NCBI GenBank assembly: GCA_964058845.1
Contig: CAXKVR010000638.1
Span: forward strand, 1-21,854
Direction: 5' to 3'
DNA from: Carex sylvatica
Taxonomy: Eukaryota; Streptophyta; Magnoliopsida; Poales; Cyperaceae
DNA: 21,854 nt
This document shows, in pieces, positions 10,204 to 20,196 of this stretch. Below the pieces are notes generated by a model, which saw only the letters and a list, made by a program, of their open reading frames with translations, was not told the origin of the DNA and did no database searches. Positions within the stretch are counted from its first letter, which is position 1; every line of letters starts with the position of its first letter. The translations under genes and the position numbers were made by a program.

Positions 10204-10645
10204 GTATCCGCACTGTATCCGCGGGGGCCACTGAAAATAAAATGTGAAAAAATAACTTTTTGTGGGGATCACAAAAACTCCACAATTCACATTTTTTTTC
10301 CTAAAGTATTAATACCTATGCATGGAAGAATTTATACCTATGTACGGAAGATTTTATAACTATGAGATGAACAATTATTTATTGTGTGAGTACTGTAGCG
10401 CGAAGATAATAGTACCCTCAGCATTGTACCTGCACTGTACCTGCGGGGAGACCACCTAAAATTAAATGCAGAAAGATAACTTCCTGCAAGGACTACAAAA
10501 TCTCCACAATTTTAATTTTTTTTATATTATTAATACCTACACAATTTTTTTTTTTCAAATGAGATCCATGATGACGTACTTTCAGACTCATCGTCACGCA
10601 ATTTATACCTCGCCGTACAAGTATTTATACCTATGTTTGCAAGTT
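10204..10645. repeat. ~221-bp tandem duplication with C/G-rich head motif
   Basis: Two diverged copies begin at 10204 and 10425. Each opens with a doubled motif, GTATCCGCACTGTATCCGCG or GTACCTGCACTGTACCTGCG, followed by GGGG and CCAC, then a T-rich part containing CTCCACAATT and later ATTTATACC. Copies differ widely apart from these blocks. A transposon fragment or a decayed satellite are both possible. Confidence 0.65.
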
Positions 10646-10664
10646 TTTTTTTACTAATGACGCT

Positions 10665-10990
10665 GAAAGTATTAATATCTAAGTATTGAAAGTATTTATA
10701 CATACACTAAAGTATTTATATGTATGAGGTCAACTATTTTTGTTAGAGGAAGGCTGATGTAGAGATGATTAGGGAACTTGAAAATGAATAATAATAACAA
10801 GTCACGCATCAAAATATTAATATTTTTTTTCAGTGTTAATATCTTATCTTCTAAGTATTACACATATCTAAGTATTTTTTACATATGACATTGAAAGTAT
10901 TAATATCTAAATACTGAAAGTATTTATTCCTATGAACTATGAAGTCATCTATTTTTGTTAGAGAAAGATTAACGCGAGAACAAGTGCAGA
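10665..10990. repeat. Second direct repeat pair, ~228-bp offset
   Basis: GAAAGTATTAATATCTAA-TA is present at 10665 and 10893. Each copy is followed by TGAAAGTATTTAT and, further on, CTATTTTTGTTAGAG. The offset is close to the neighbouring 221-bp duplication. The unit AGTATTTATACCTATG and close variants recur several times between 10300 and 10940, so the area looks like one decaying tandem array. Confidence 0.6.
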
Positions 10991-11005
10991 GACTGTAAAA
11001 TGAAA

Positions 11006-11096
11006 ACTATATAATTAGTGGGAACCATAGAGAAATGATATTACTGAGATTTTAGAATAATAATTAGTTGAGACTATATAATTAGTGAGAACCATA
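11006..11096. repeat. 24-bp direct repeat pair
   Basis: ACTATATAATTAGTG followed by GGAACCATA or AGAACCATA occurs at 11006-11029 and 11073-11096, with one base different. It belongs to the same repeat-rich stretch. The following 11097-11480 is very AT-rich with no features. Confidence 0.7.
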
Positions 11097-11480
11097 ATAC
11101 ATTATTCCTCTAAGCACAGATACTGTAGCGCGGATACTAAAATAATTATTCTTTATTTTTATCCGTAAGTATTAAACTTTATCATATTATATTTTTATCC
11201 GTTAAAATTAACAGATAACAACGTATACCGGATAAACACAGAATAAATAATAACTTCTATAATTTAATCCAAAAATATAGCAACCAAATAATATATTATC
11301 TTAAACACATTACGTACATAAAGATAATATCGTAAATATACAAAAAAAATATAATTATTAGTCTTATTATTTTTGAAACAATATTATTTAATAATTAATA
11401 AAATTATATAAACTATAGCATATATCCATCACATTATAAATTACAAATTAAATAAAACTATACAAAATGTTATATATAAC

Positions 11481-11900
11481 GAGAGTGACTAATGTGCATT
11501 CGTATGCATCCGATATGCATACGGTCCAAATTTAAAATTTAAAAATTCAAAATGTCGATCCAAACCGTTCATCTTATTCTCCATATTAATATGTGCTTGG
11601 AGACCAAATGTTACATTTTTCTGAATTTTTTTACTATTTATTAAGTCACTTTGAAAATTGTTGATCCAACGGTGGCTGCTGATTTTACTGTTTTGTGCAG
11701 CCACCGTTGGATCAACAATTTTCAAAGTGACTTAATAAATAGTAAAAAAATTCAGAAAAATGTAAAATTTGGTCTCCAAGCACATATTAATATGGAGAAC
11801 AAAATAAATAGTTCGGATCGACGTTTTAAATTTTGAAATTTTAAATTTGGACCGTATGCATATCGACTCATATGCATACGAATGCACATTAGTCACTCTC
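11481..11900. mobile_element. 420-bp foldback MITE with near-perfect inverted arms
   Basis: Left arm 11481-11679 and right arm 11697-11900 are inverted copies around a 17-base loop. The ends are GAGAGTGACTAATGTGCATT and its complement. The innermost 100 or so base pairs differ at roughly one position. Because of the symmetry both strands show the same short open frame, which is an artefact. The flanks TATATAAC and TATATAAA match at 7 of 8 positions, a possible target-site duplication. GAG-type termini and long inverted arms suggest a Mutator-like derivative. Confidence 0.85.
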
Positions 11901-12593
11901 TATATAAATCAATCAAACATAGTAATATATTGTTTAGTTAAATGTATGGATAAGTTATTATCATATAGGAATTTGTATAAATCAATTACCGATGGAATAA
12001 TGAATATGAAATAGCTAAAATGTTACACATTTTGTAATGAATATGAAAAATGAATATAAAGAATTGTTACCGATCGAATAATGAATATGAAAAACTGTAA
12101 TAATTTTTTTTTCAGAAAAAAAATCTTACATACATCTAACTTATTGAATAAGATACAAAATATAATAAATTAATAAAAAACATTTTATTGACACCTCTAA
12201 AATTTCGGTGCACTTAGATTTTAATAAAGAATAATAATTTCGCTTGTCCGGAGAAAACCATCTGTATTAGACTCCCTTTTTTTCTGCTAAAAAAACGAAT
12301 ATAAACATTTAAAATAATTTATGTATGAATTTTAAGGTTAAAAAGGGATGAAACTTGTACTAAATAAAAAAGGCTAAATTTGATTTTGCTATAATTAGCA
12401 TGTCAACATTGACTTGCGAGTTGCGAAAAGAGAAGGAAATTTTGAGTAGGTGGACTAGTTAGTTACTTAAACTTGGTCCTGTGAAAACCGAGTAGAATTT
12501 CTGAATCATTTAATCGATGTGTTGAAGAATTCTTGGAGAAGCGGGTCCCAGAGAAAAAGGAATATATTAGCCATTAGGTGTCGAATTCAGATC
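11901..12593. repeat. AT-rich spacer with a 26-bp direct repeat
   Basis: TTACCGATGGAATAATGAAT (11986) and TTACCGATCGAATAATGAAT (12067), each followed by ATGAAA, are copies 81 bp apart with one difference. Nothing coding is seen in the rest of the stretch. Confidence 0.6.
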
Positions 12594-12760
12594 TGCTGAA
12601 ATTTCAAAGAAAATTTTAGATATCCCGCAATCTCCCTCTCTAATCTATCCTCTCTCTTTAATCTCTCTCATTAACTCTTTGATGAGAGAGAAAGAAGAGA
12701 GAAAAGAGAGATAGAGAGAGAAATTACAGGGATTCTGAAATTTCATTTGAAATTTCATCA
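12594..12760. repeat. CT/GA-rich palindromic repeat, ~167 bp
   Basis: The left half is CTCTCT-rich and the right half GAGAGA-rich, meeting at CTCTCTCAT-TAACTCTTTG-ATGAGAGAG. The outer ends TGCTGAAATTTCAAA and, on the minus strand, TGATGAAATTTCAAAT also pair. It is probably a small foldback element; no target-site duplication was found. Confidence 0.6.
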
Positions 12761-13036
12761 GGTCTCTTTCAATTTCTATTTTTAGTGATGTTTCAACTTT
12801 CAACTTTGATTGTTAATTGATGCTCAAACCCCCGTTGGTACAAAAGGTACTATGATGAGGTTCCATTTGGAATTCTTCTTTATATTTAGATGCGTTAATC
12901 GAAAAATTTTGATTGGAGAGGTGGAATGAATAAATAAATGTCATATAATTTTATTTTATGACGAGGCTAATAGTAAATTTTGTAAAAAAAAAAAATTATA
13001 TAATTTTTTAATAAAACTTTTTATGTAATTTTATTT

Positions 13037-13122
13037 AGGAACTGACACTGTTTTAGTCAGGAACTGGCACTGTTCCAGGCCATGATAGTCTATAACGTCC
13101 AGAATACGTTATAAACTATCAT
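13037..13122. repeat. 22-bp tandem pair followed by a 17-bp-arm hairpin
   Basis: AGGAACTGACACTGTT at 13037 and AGGAACTGGCACTGTT at 13059 start two 22-bp units. Directly after, ATGATAGTCTATAACGT (13082-13098) and ACGTTATAAACTATCAT (13106-13122) form a stem with one mismatch and a 7-base loop. Function unknown. Confidence 0.75.
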
Positions 13123-13229
13123 ATTTTTCCTATATCTCGCAAAAAACTCAAATCCGTTCTTCATTATTGATATTTATTTAAATAATTTTCTATTAATAAA
13201 ACTTTCGGCCTTACTCTCTGTCTCTTTTC

Positions 13230-13350
13230 GTCGTAACTAAAGTTCTAAATAGCGCTGCTATAGTGTTTTCAGATCGAAAAGCTAAAGCACTATCGGTGCT
13301 ATAGCACGCTATTCTGTACTATAGTGGCGTTATATGAGCATAGCACCGTT
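13230..13350. repeat. CTATAG/GCACTAT-rich patch, probable transposon fragment
   Basis: Repeated short blocks (GCGCTGCTATAGTG, GGTGCTATAGCAC, TACTATAGTGGCG, GCATAGCACCG) alternate on both strands. They look like subterminal repeats of a DNA transposon, but no complete termini were identified. Confidence 0.4.
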
Positions 13351-14557
13351 TTTTTAGTTGTTTTATTATGACGCAATAAATGATATTTAAACATTTGATC
13401 CCATATCTAATGCATTGGAACATGTACAGATATGAATGCTGAAACCTAATTGTTTGTTCATATATATAATATTCTTGAAATTAATATGAATTTGATTAGG
13501 GAGGGATCACTAATTTGATATAATTGTTTTCAAACATTTTGCGCGATAAATCATTCCTCATGATTGATTTTTATTCAATATTTTATTTTATTCATAGCTT
13601 TACTAATTTGCAGATCAAAATTTATTCATGACTAGATTTGTCTAATAACAGTTGTAATATGGGAATGGAGATATTAACAGTCATATTTACTTGATCATTA
13701 TGACAAGTTGACAACTAACAAAATATATAGTTTTTAATTGGAAAGTAAATTTTAATATATTCTTCATATAATTGAGATGAATTGTGTATCAAATTCGTTC
13801 ATAATATGAATTGATCGGTTACCGACAAGTTTTGATAAATTAATCTGTTAACTGTCACAAGTGTTTTTTTTTTAAAATTTTATTTTTATGTATATCGAAA
13901 TTAAATTGATTATTTTAAAGTTTTTAATCATTAAGTTCCTCCTTGTTATAATTTTACTTTGTAATGGTGAAAACTAGTTCAAATTTCGATTACCATACAT
14001 ACATTTTACGTTTAAACTCTCTAATTTAAATTTTATAATTTCGCCTCTTATATACAACTATTTTTATAAAGTTTGACGGTTCTGAAGCCCACAGCCTACA
14101 ATATAAAAACTGCTATATTGCTTTTTTTGTAACCTTTCTTTCAAAAGTTATTTTTTTTTTGTGATTAAGCCGAATCCTCTTTAATTACTTTTTTAAATAC
14201 ATCTTTCGGTCAATATATCGCTTTTTATACTTCCGTGAATATATTATTCTAGAATCTGTTCGAATGCACCGCATACAATTACTAATCTTTGTTCAATTAG
14301 AAATTTATTCTAACGTCTAGATACCCATATCACATAAAGTAGTTCATATCAACCAAATAAATTCAATTGGAAATGATTACATAGAATATTCTGTCTTGGT
14401 CGGTATTCCCTCTTGACAGATATTTATTCCTTTGTATGAATGTACAACTTCAAAAAAAAAAAAAAACCAAACAAATCTAAAACAACAATGCAGACGAATA
14501 TTAAAGTTATTAGCTGCATTCTCTTTGCTTCGTACAGTACACATGTAGTATATATAT
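13351..14557. other. AT-rich spacer
   Basis: No open frame, RNA gene or clear repeat could be supported in this stretch. Confidence 0.5.
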
Positions 14558-14566
14558 TTTTATTTT

Positions 14567-14979
14567 GAGTAGAACTAGGGTGCTCTTAAGCTCACCAAAG
14601 TGTTCAGTAAGCTTAATTTCAAAACACATCAAATCGGATTCAAATGATGAATCTGAACTGTTGGAATCCGTCTACCTTACGAGTGATGCGTTTACATGTG
14701 AAAATTTTAAACATTCAAATTAATTTAGTATAAAGTCAATTGGTCAAAATTAGAAGGTTAATAAATTAATTTTAGTGCATTCATTTTTTGAACGTTTTTT
14801 TACCGCTTGACTTTATACTAAATTAATTTGAATGTTTAAAATTTTCACATTTAGACGTATCACTCGTAAGATAGGCGGGTTTCAATGGTTTGAATTCATC
14901 ATTTGAAATCAATTTAATAGGTTTTGAAGTTAAGCTCACCAAACACTTTGGTGAGCTTAAGAGCATCCTAGTTCTACTC
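14567..14979. mobile_element. 413-bp Mutator-like foldback MITE
   Basis: A perfect 9-bp duplication, TTTTATTTT, flanks it (14558-14566 and 14980-14988), although the low-complexity sequence lowers its weight. The inverted arms are equal in length (14567-14739 and 14807-14979). Termini begin GAGTAGAACTAGG and continue GCTCTTAAGCTCACCAAAGTG on both sides. A 9-bp duplication and GAG termini fit Mutator-like MITEs. It carries no gene. Confidence 0.85.
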
Positions 14980-15011
14980 TTTTATTTTTATTATATTGTA
15001 TGTACATTGTG

Positions 15012-15445
15012 TAGGGTGGTAAAAAAGCTCGTAGCTCGTAGTTCGTGGTCCGATCGTGACTCGCATATGCCTCATTACTAGATCGAGCTATTAATGAGTC
15101 AATTTGCCACTAGCTCGGTCCATAATTAACGAGTTCAAGCTGGAATTTAGCTTGCTCACCAGTTCGCGAGCTAGCTCAACTAGGCATCAATTTGTGAATT
15201 TATGTGTATTTTATACTGTCTAGCTCGGTTCAGCTCGATTCAAAAAGTTTGTAGAATTTTTTTCTTCTTCTTAAAACAAGATTCAACTAGACTCAGTGAG
15301 CTAGCTTGATTCAGCTCGTAACGATTTCAAACTGAAATTAATTTCAACTTAAGACCTTTAAAGCAAACTCGCTCGTGACTCAAATAAGTCAGTTCGTAAC
15401 GAGTTCAAACTAAGCCCAACTTATGACAAGCAAGCTCGTTGCTTA
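15012..15445. mobile_element. Diverged hAT-like copy related to the esterase intron-8 element
   Basis: It starts TAGGGTGGTAAAAAAGCTCG and shares TAGCTCG, GATCGTGACTCGCATATG, CACTAGCTCG and AATTTGTGAATT blocks, in the same order, with the element at 2667-3179. The later part holds AGCTCG and CTCGTAACGA motifs but no recognisable right terminus or target-site duplication, so the right limit is approximate. It lies 32 bp from the 413-bp foldback MITE. Confidence 0.65.
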
Positions 15446-15743
15446 ACAACTTATCAATATCTTTATCTACGCAGTCTACTGCTTGATTCCTTTGCAAATA
15501 TGATATATACTTAATTCTTGATCCGCATTCAATCTCAAACTCTTGAGGTAATGCAGACGATCCGGACTCGTGTTCTACCATGAACCTTTTGAGAACTTTT
15601 AAATGTGATTATATTATGATGTTCAATCTTGACTTGGTAAATAGAGAGGTCGATTAAAATCTAACTTTTGATCCACGCTGCCTGTGAACTTTTTCAGAGG
15701 ATGGACTTGGGAAGGGATACGTCGATACGAATTGGTCAGAGGT

Positions 15744-15770
15744 TCAGAGCTCAGAGCTCAGAGCTCAGAG
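15744..15770. repeat. TCAGAGC 7-bp tandem repeat
   Basis: Nearly four perfect units. The surrounding sequence 15446-15959 has no supported gene; AGAGGCTCAGAGCCC near 15832-15843 is a related fragment. Confidence 0.9.
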
Positions 15771-15959
15771 TAGTGGCCTGCTGACTCGGTAAGCAACGGA
15801 ACGGAACTATTTATATATGTTGAATCAGTCAGAGGCTCAGAGCCCATAATTTAACCCTACAAAATGGCCCAATTTCATCTTACAATTTACAATACTGGAC
15901 CTTCTAGACCTGTTCATCCCCAACCAAGATCAAACGACAAAATTTTCCACCCCTAAACC

Positions 15960-16144
15960 GAATCCGTATCACCCCAGGTACTTGAGGTGCAAGCTGTGAA
16001 TCCGAACCGTTCATTTCACTTGGCACGAATCTCAAACAAAGCCCCTACAACATCAACAGCTACCGGATTGAGTTTGATCTGGATGGAATTAATCTGGGCC
16101 GTCAATTTTATTAATTGCACCTCAGGTACCTGTGGGGGACACTT
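15960..16144. mobile_element. ~185-bp MITE upstream of the MKK promoter
   Basis: Identical 12-bp direct repeats CACCCCTAAACC lie at 15948-15959 and 16145-16156, consistent with a long Mutator-type target-site duplication. Inside, the left end has ACCCCAGGTACTTGAGGTGC and the minus strand of the right end CCCCCACAGGTACCTGAGGT, an imperfect inverted repeat. The element ends about 190 bp before the TATA-like box of the MKK gene. Confidence 0.7.
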
Positions 16145-16334
16145 CACCCCTAAACCTCCAGTAGGTTTAAGATCAAACAATACGGCCATCCGATGATCGC
16201 TCGGATCCGTCCATTGGCATTAAGATTGGTGCGAACTTGGAATCTTAAGGCTGTATGCAAGCGGATCGGGCATCGGATCTAAAATCCTCTAATCGCTTTA
16301 TTTATTCTTCCCCTTCTCTCTCTCATCAGTCTCG

Positions 16335-16550
16335 TATAAAAAACTCTGTTCGCTCACTTTCATTAACCACTCCTTTTTCTTTCTTCTCTCTCCTAATTTA
16401 TTGAAACCCTTCTTTCTCTCTCTCTGTCTCTTCTCTATCTACCCCACCCTGATTCCCACTCATCATTTCCAAATTTCACAACCATCAATACCACTGACCT
16501 TCCAAAAAAAATCCCATAAAAGAAAATAAAAGCAAGAACCACAACCAATC
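16335..16550 (+). promoter_or_regulatory. TATA box and pyrimidine-rich 5' leader of the MKK gene
   Basis: TATAAA at 16335-16340 sits 211 bp before the start codon, so transcription probably begins near 16365-16375. The leader contains TTTCTCTCTCTCTGTCTCTT around 16411-16432, common in plant leaders, and has no ATG before 16551. Confidence 0.6.
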
Positions 16551-17677
16551 ATGAGACCCGGCGCCAGCAGTACAGCTCCAGGCAACTTCCGACCCGGTCA
16601 ACCCGCTACACCTAACCGTGCCCGACGTCGGCCGGATTTAACCCTCCCCCTTCCCGTACGCGACCTCACCTCTATCGCTGTCCCTCTACCTCTCCCTCCG
16701 CCTCCCTCCACCGCTCCCTCTACCACCACCACCACCACCACTGGCCCGATCGTCACACCTCCAATCTCTGACCTGGAGCGTGTGCGCCGCATCGGTAGCG
16801 GTACCGGAGGCACCGTCTGGCTTGTACGCCAGCGCTCCACCAACCGGATCTATGCCTTGAAGGTGATTTATGGCAACCATGAAGAAACTGTTCGACGGCA
16901 GATAGCCCGTGAGATCGAGATCCTTCGCACCTCGGATAACCCCTTTGTGGTGCAGTGTCACGGCATGTATGTCCAAGGTGGTGAGATCCAGATCCTTTTA
17001 GAATACATGGATGGTGGGTCCCTCGAGGGTCGCCGCATCCCCAATGAAGCCTCCCTCTCTGATGTGGCTCGCCAGGTACAATTTCAAATCTTTTTCTTCT
17101 GTTTAGCTATCTGTATGTTGTTCTTTTATTAGATATAGTGCCTAAAATCGGATTATCGATTCATTCTCATCAGGTATTAGGAGGATTGGCCTATCTGCAC
17201 CGGCGTCACATAGTGCACCGTGACATCAAGCCGTCGAATCTGTTGATCAACTCGGAGAGGCGGGTGAAGATAGCGGATTTCGGAGTCGGGCGGATCTTAG
17301 CACAGACCATGGACCCGTGTAATTCGGCAGTGGGGACAATAGCCTATATGAGCCCAGAGAGGATCAACACGGATCTGAACCATGGGAGATATGATGGGTA
17401 TGCGGGTGATATTTGGAGTTTCGGGTTGAGCATCCTTGAGTTCTACCTGGGGAGGTTCCCCATTGGAGAGAACTTGGGAAAGCAAGGAGATTGGGCTTCG
17501 CTGATGGTTGCGATTTGCTACTCAGACCCGCCTCAGGTTCCTATCAGTGCTTCAGCGGAGTTTAGGGATTTTATTAGAATGTGCTTACAAAGAGACCCGG
17601 CAAGAAGGCTTACTGCCCCACAACTCCTTCAGCATCCGTTTATCATGCAGCATGCTGGGATGCCGCCTCCGTCATAG
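16551..17677 (+). CDS. MAP kinase kinase, plant group C (MKK4/MKK5 type)
   Basis: Exon 1 (16551-17075, 175 codons) and exon 2 (17174-17677) give 342 residues, near the usual length of the family. The N-terminus has a basic-hydrophobic MAPK-docking motif [14 protein letters not shown] (residues 25-38), followed by a Pro-rich segment and seven Thr. Kinase motifs: [12 protein letters not shown] (81-92), Lys104 in YALKV, Asp192 in [10 protein letters not shown], Asp210 in DFGVGRIL, and the plant activation site T-x5-S as Thr220/Ser226 in QTMDPCNS, then [11 protein letters not shown]. The closing part has [19 protein letters not shown] and [12 protein letters not shown]. Such enzymes phosphorylate MPK3/MPK6-type MAPKs in immunity, stress and development. 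The 98-bp phase-0 intron (17076-17173) is required: read through, the frame stops at 17130-17132. The first ATG after the TATA box is the start chosen. Confidence 0.95.
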
Positions 17678-18748
17678 GAGCGAATTGAAGAATGATCAGG
17701 GTGGTTGTTGCAAATTTGAGTGAGCAAAGAGATGGATGTGTTGTCTCCTTTTCTTCTTAATTAAATTGGCCTTTTTTTTAAACTTCTTATCTTTTTCTTT
17801 ATTTTTCATGGGATTATATTGGTGGTCTTAATTAAACCTTTGAAATTGGTTTATCTCAAGCTAGCATGAATGATAAGAGGTGGAAATAGAGATAATATCA
17901 GGGCTATTAATCTTATTTTTTTTTATTGTTTCTTTTTTCATGTAATGCTCTTTCTTTGAGGTGGATGTAGATTACAAGTGCAAATCAGTTGCTTAAATTC
18001 TGATATTTCCCCATCAATGTGGCATCTGTTTTGTTTTTAGTTGGCAGTAAAAATAATGAGGGAATGATGGGCTTTAAAGTTAAATCCTTTGTTTGTTTAT
18101 TGTATCTTCTTTTCTTGCTATCATAATCTCTGGTCTTTTTAAACTTTCTTTTTATGGGTTCATTGATTTGGGTGTTTTGGTCTTTCAAATCCCTGTCTTT
18201 GTAAGCCGATTTGGACATTTTTGCTTGAATACATAGTACCTTTAGAAAGAGAAAGAGACTAGAGATAGAAAGAAGAGAATCCAAGCCACCATTAATGGGA
18301 TGCATGTGATGTAAAGGTAGAATTGTACAAAGTGATCTCTGCAACTGCAATTGCAGAGCTCTGTGGTGTGAAAGTAAGAAAGTAGGAACGAGAATAAATG
18401 GTACGCTAAAGAAAATTTTTGGAGAGACATGTCAGTGGTGGCCTATTTAAAGACATGCATGCGTGATGAATTGTTGTGGGGTGTTTCGGAGAAATGCAAT
18501 TGATCTTCTTTGAAAAGGCCAATGGAGAATGGGGTTGTGCTGCTGCTAATGTTGGCAATTTTGTTGACAAGTTTTATGAGCCCTTTATAAGGGATAGAGA
18601 TTAGAGATGATATAATTTGGATCTATTTAACCTTGTAAAGAGAGAAATGTCTGATCTATTTATTGAGGAATTTATTTGGAGTTTGGGTCCCCACCAAGGG
18701 ATTGTATTCTCAATTTAGTAATTCTTTACAAAAAAAGAAGATATTTAA
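17678..18748 (+). other. MKK 3' flank and spacer
   Basis: The first few hundred bases are T-rich and suit a 3'UTR. A 121-codon open frame on the minus strand (17985-18350) is Lys-rich, low in complexity and resembles nothing I know. A small perfect hairpin, CTCTGCAA-CTGCAA-TTGCAGAG, lies near 18336. No gene can be supported. Confidence 0.45.
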
Positions 18749-18768
18749 GAGAGAGAGAGAGAGAGAGA
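18749..18768. repeat. (GA)10 microsatellite
   Basis: Ten perfect GA units in AT-rich spacer. Confidence 0.95.
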
Positions 18769-19041
18769 AGCTTTGTTAATCTTATTTTCTCTTATTTAAG
18801 TGGTTTCTGCTATCTTAGGAAGGTTCCTGTAGATCTCTGAACATTGACAGTTTTAGCTCTTTTATCCTAACCTATCTTATATAGCACTAAATTGAGAATA
18901 GTGCATCTCTGCAAGAGAATAGTGTTGTTATTTTGTTTTTTGATGCAATCCAAAAAGCCTTTTTTAGACTATTTTGTTAATTCAATATTTTGTATGAATG
19001 ACGAATTAGTATTATTTAGAGTTTTTCGAATTATATAATTC

Positions 19042-19100
19042 AAATTTTAAATTTGCTCGTGAGAATTTTAGATTGTTCGAGACAAATTTTAAATTGTTCG
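19042..19100. repeat. ~20-bp degenerate tandem repeat, three copies
   Basis: AAATTTTAAATTTGCTCG, GAATTTTAGATTGTTCG and AAATTTTAAATTGTTCG follow one another at about 21-bp spacing. The sequence 18769-19395 around it shows no gene. Confidence 0.6.
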
Positions 19101-19395
19101 CTTCCTATTAATTATTAATATGCATCGTTAATTTTCAATTTAATCCGGATTTTAATGGACTGTTTGAATTATAAACTCAAAATTTGAATTACTTCCGAGG
19201 AACTCATTCTGTGTGAATGGACTATTTTTTTCCACACAATTATTATATACCGATGCGATGATTTTTAAATAAAAATTTATAATACACCTATTTAATCATA
19301 CATCTTTCTTTTATTTTTCATGATCCATATTATAACATTTAGAAGAAAAAAAATATAATATTCAATACTTTTGCGAGTATATGAACACCTATAAT

Positions 19396-19805
19396 TATAG
19401 GAGTGAGGTTATGGTAATTTATAATGCGCATATTAGTTCGTATTATAGATTTATATCTCAGTTTTTAAATTCATATTATCAATCTGAACAACTCAACATA
19501 ATCTCTATATAAATATATACTTGCACTTGCAGATCAAATTTTACATTTTAAAGACATTTTTTTACTAATTTTTAGATAGATAAAATAAATCATTATTTTG
19601 AATGGCTCATAATCTTTAGATTATGTGATTTTTTACCTTTAAGAAGATAGAAATTGTTTCTTAAAAGATAATATTTTGATATATTTTTCATATAAAGATT
19701 ATATTATATGATTTAGATTATCTATTTGAATTTTAAAAATATAAATATAAATTCACAGTGCAGGCTCTACGTAGCATTGCAAATTACCATAACCACACTC
19801 CTATA
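19396..19805. mobile_element. 410-bp terminal-inverted-repeat element
   Basis: The left end TATAGGAGTGAGGTTATGGT, continuing AATTT--AATGC, is repeated inverted at the right end (minus strand TATAGGAGTGTGGTTATGGT, then AATTT--AATGC). The roughly 32-bp termini differ at three or so positions, while the AT-rich interior is not palindromic and has no transposase. No target-site duplication is clear, so the superfamily is open. Confidence 0.72.
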
Positions 19806-20039
19806 TCTAAAATCTTACTTTTTTTTTTTTAAGAATATTATATCTACCACTCAAAAACTATAAAATTACGTATTACCATCATAAATTTTATAATTATGTA
19901 TTTACCATCCTAAATTCTAATAACTCACATATTAACACAATTAATCAAAAACTAAGATTTAATTATGTTTAATATATTATTAATCACGTAATTAGTCCCT
20001 TTTCCCTTCCCTTATGCACATAATCTCTCATGCTCTTTT

Positions 20040-20196
20040 TTTATGCAACTTTCATATCCAATCAAAATGGACGCCAAACAGGAAAAGCCGTGGAAATAAT
20101 GTAGAAACAGTAACAACCAGATCAGACTCCTCTCCTGTTATTAAAACTGGAGGCTCCTCTTAGTATAAAATTTCTCCCGGCGCTGCAAGAGAGCCA
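20040..20196 (+). promoter_or_regulatory. Promoter-like patch without a following gene
   Basis: TCCAATCAAAA (CCAAT-type) near 20056 and TATAAAAT at 20164 precede the short GC-rich stretch CCCGGCGCTGCAAGAGAG. What follows from 20197 is transposon-like sequence, not a coding frame. It may be the remnant of a gene start or chance. Confidence 0.25.

Noticed and set aside
11489..11836. Two open frames on opposite strands encoding the same peptide
   Set aside because: They are mirror readings of the arms of the 420-bp foldback element, not genes.
17076..17132. Apparent premature stop in the MKK gene
   Set aside because: The stop is inside a well-formed 98-bp intron; splicing restores the conserved kinase sequence in frame.
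34..17677. Esterase, USP kinase and MKK as one functional cluster or new system
   Set aside because: They are same-strand neighbours with several kb and many transposons between them; no shared regulatory motif or pathway link is visible.
17985..18430. Overlapping minus-strand frames of 121 and 62 codons downstream of the MKK gene
   Set aside because: Low-complexity, Lys-rich, with no recognisable domain; they come from T-rich plus-strand sequence.
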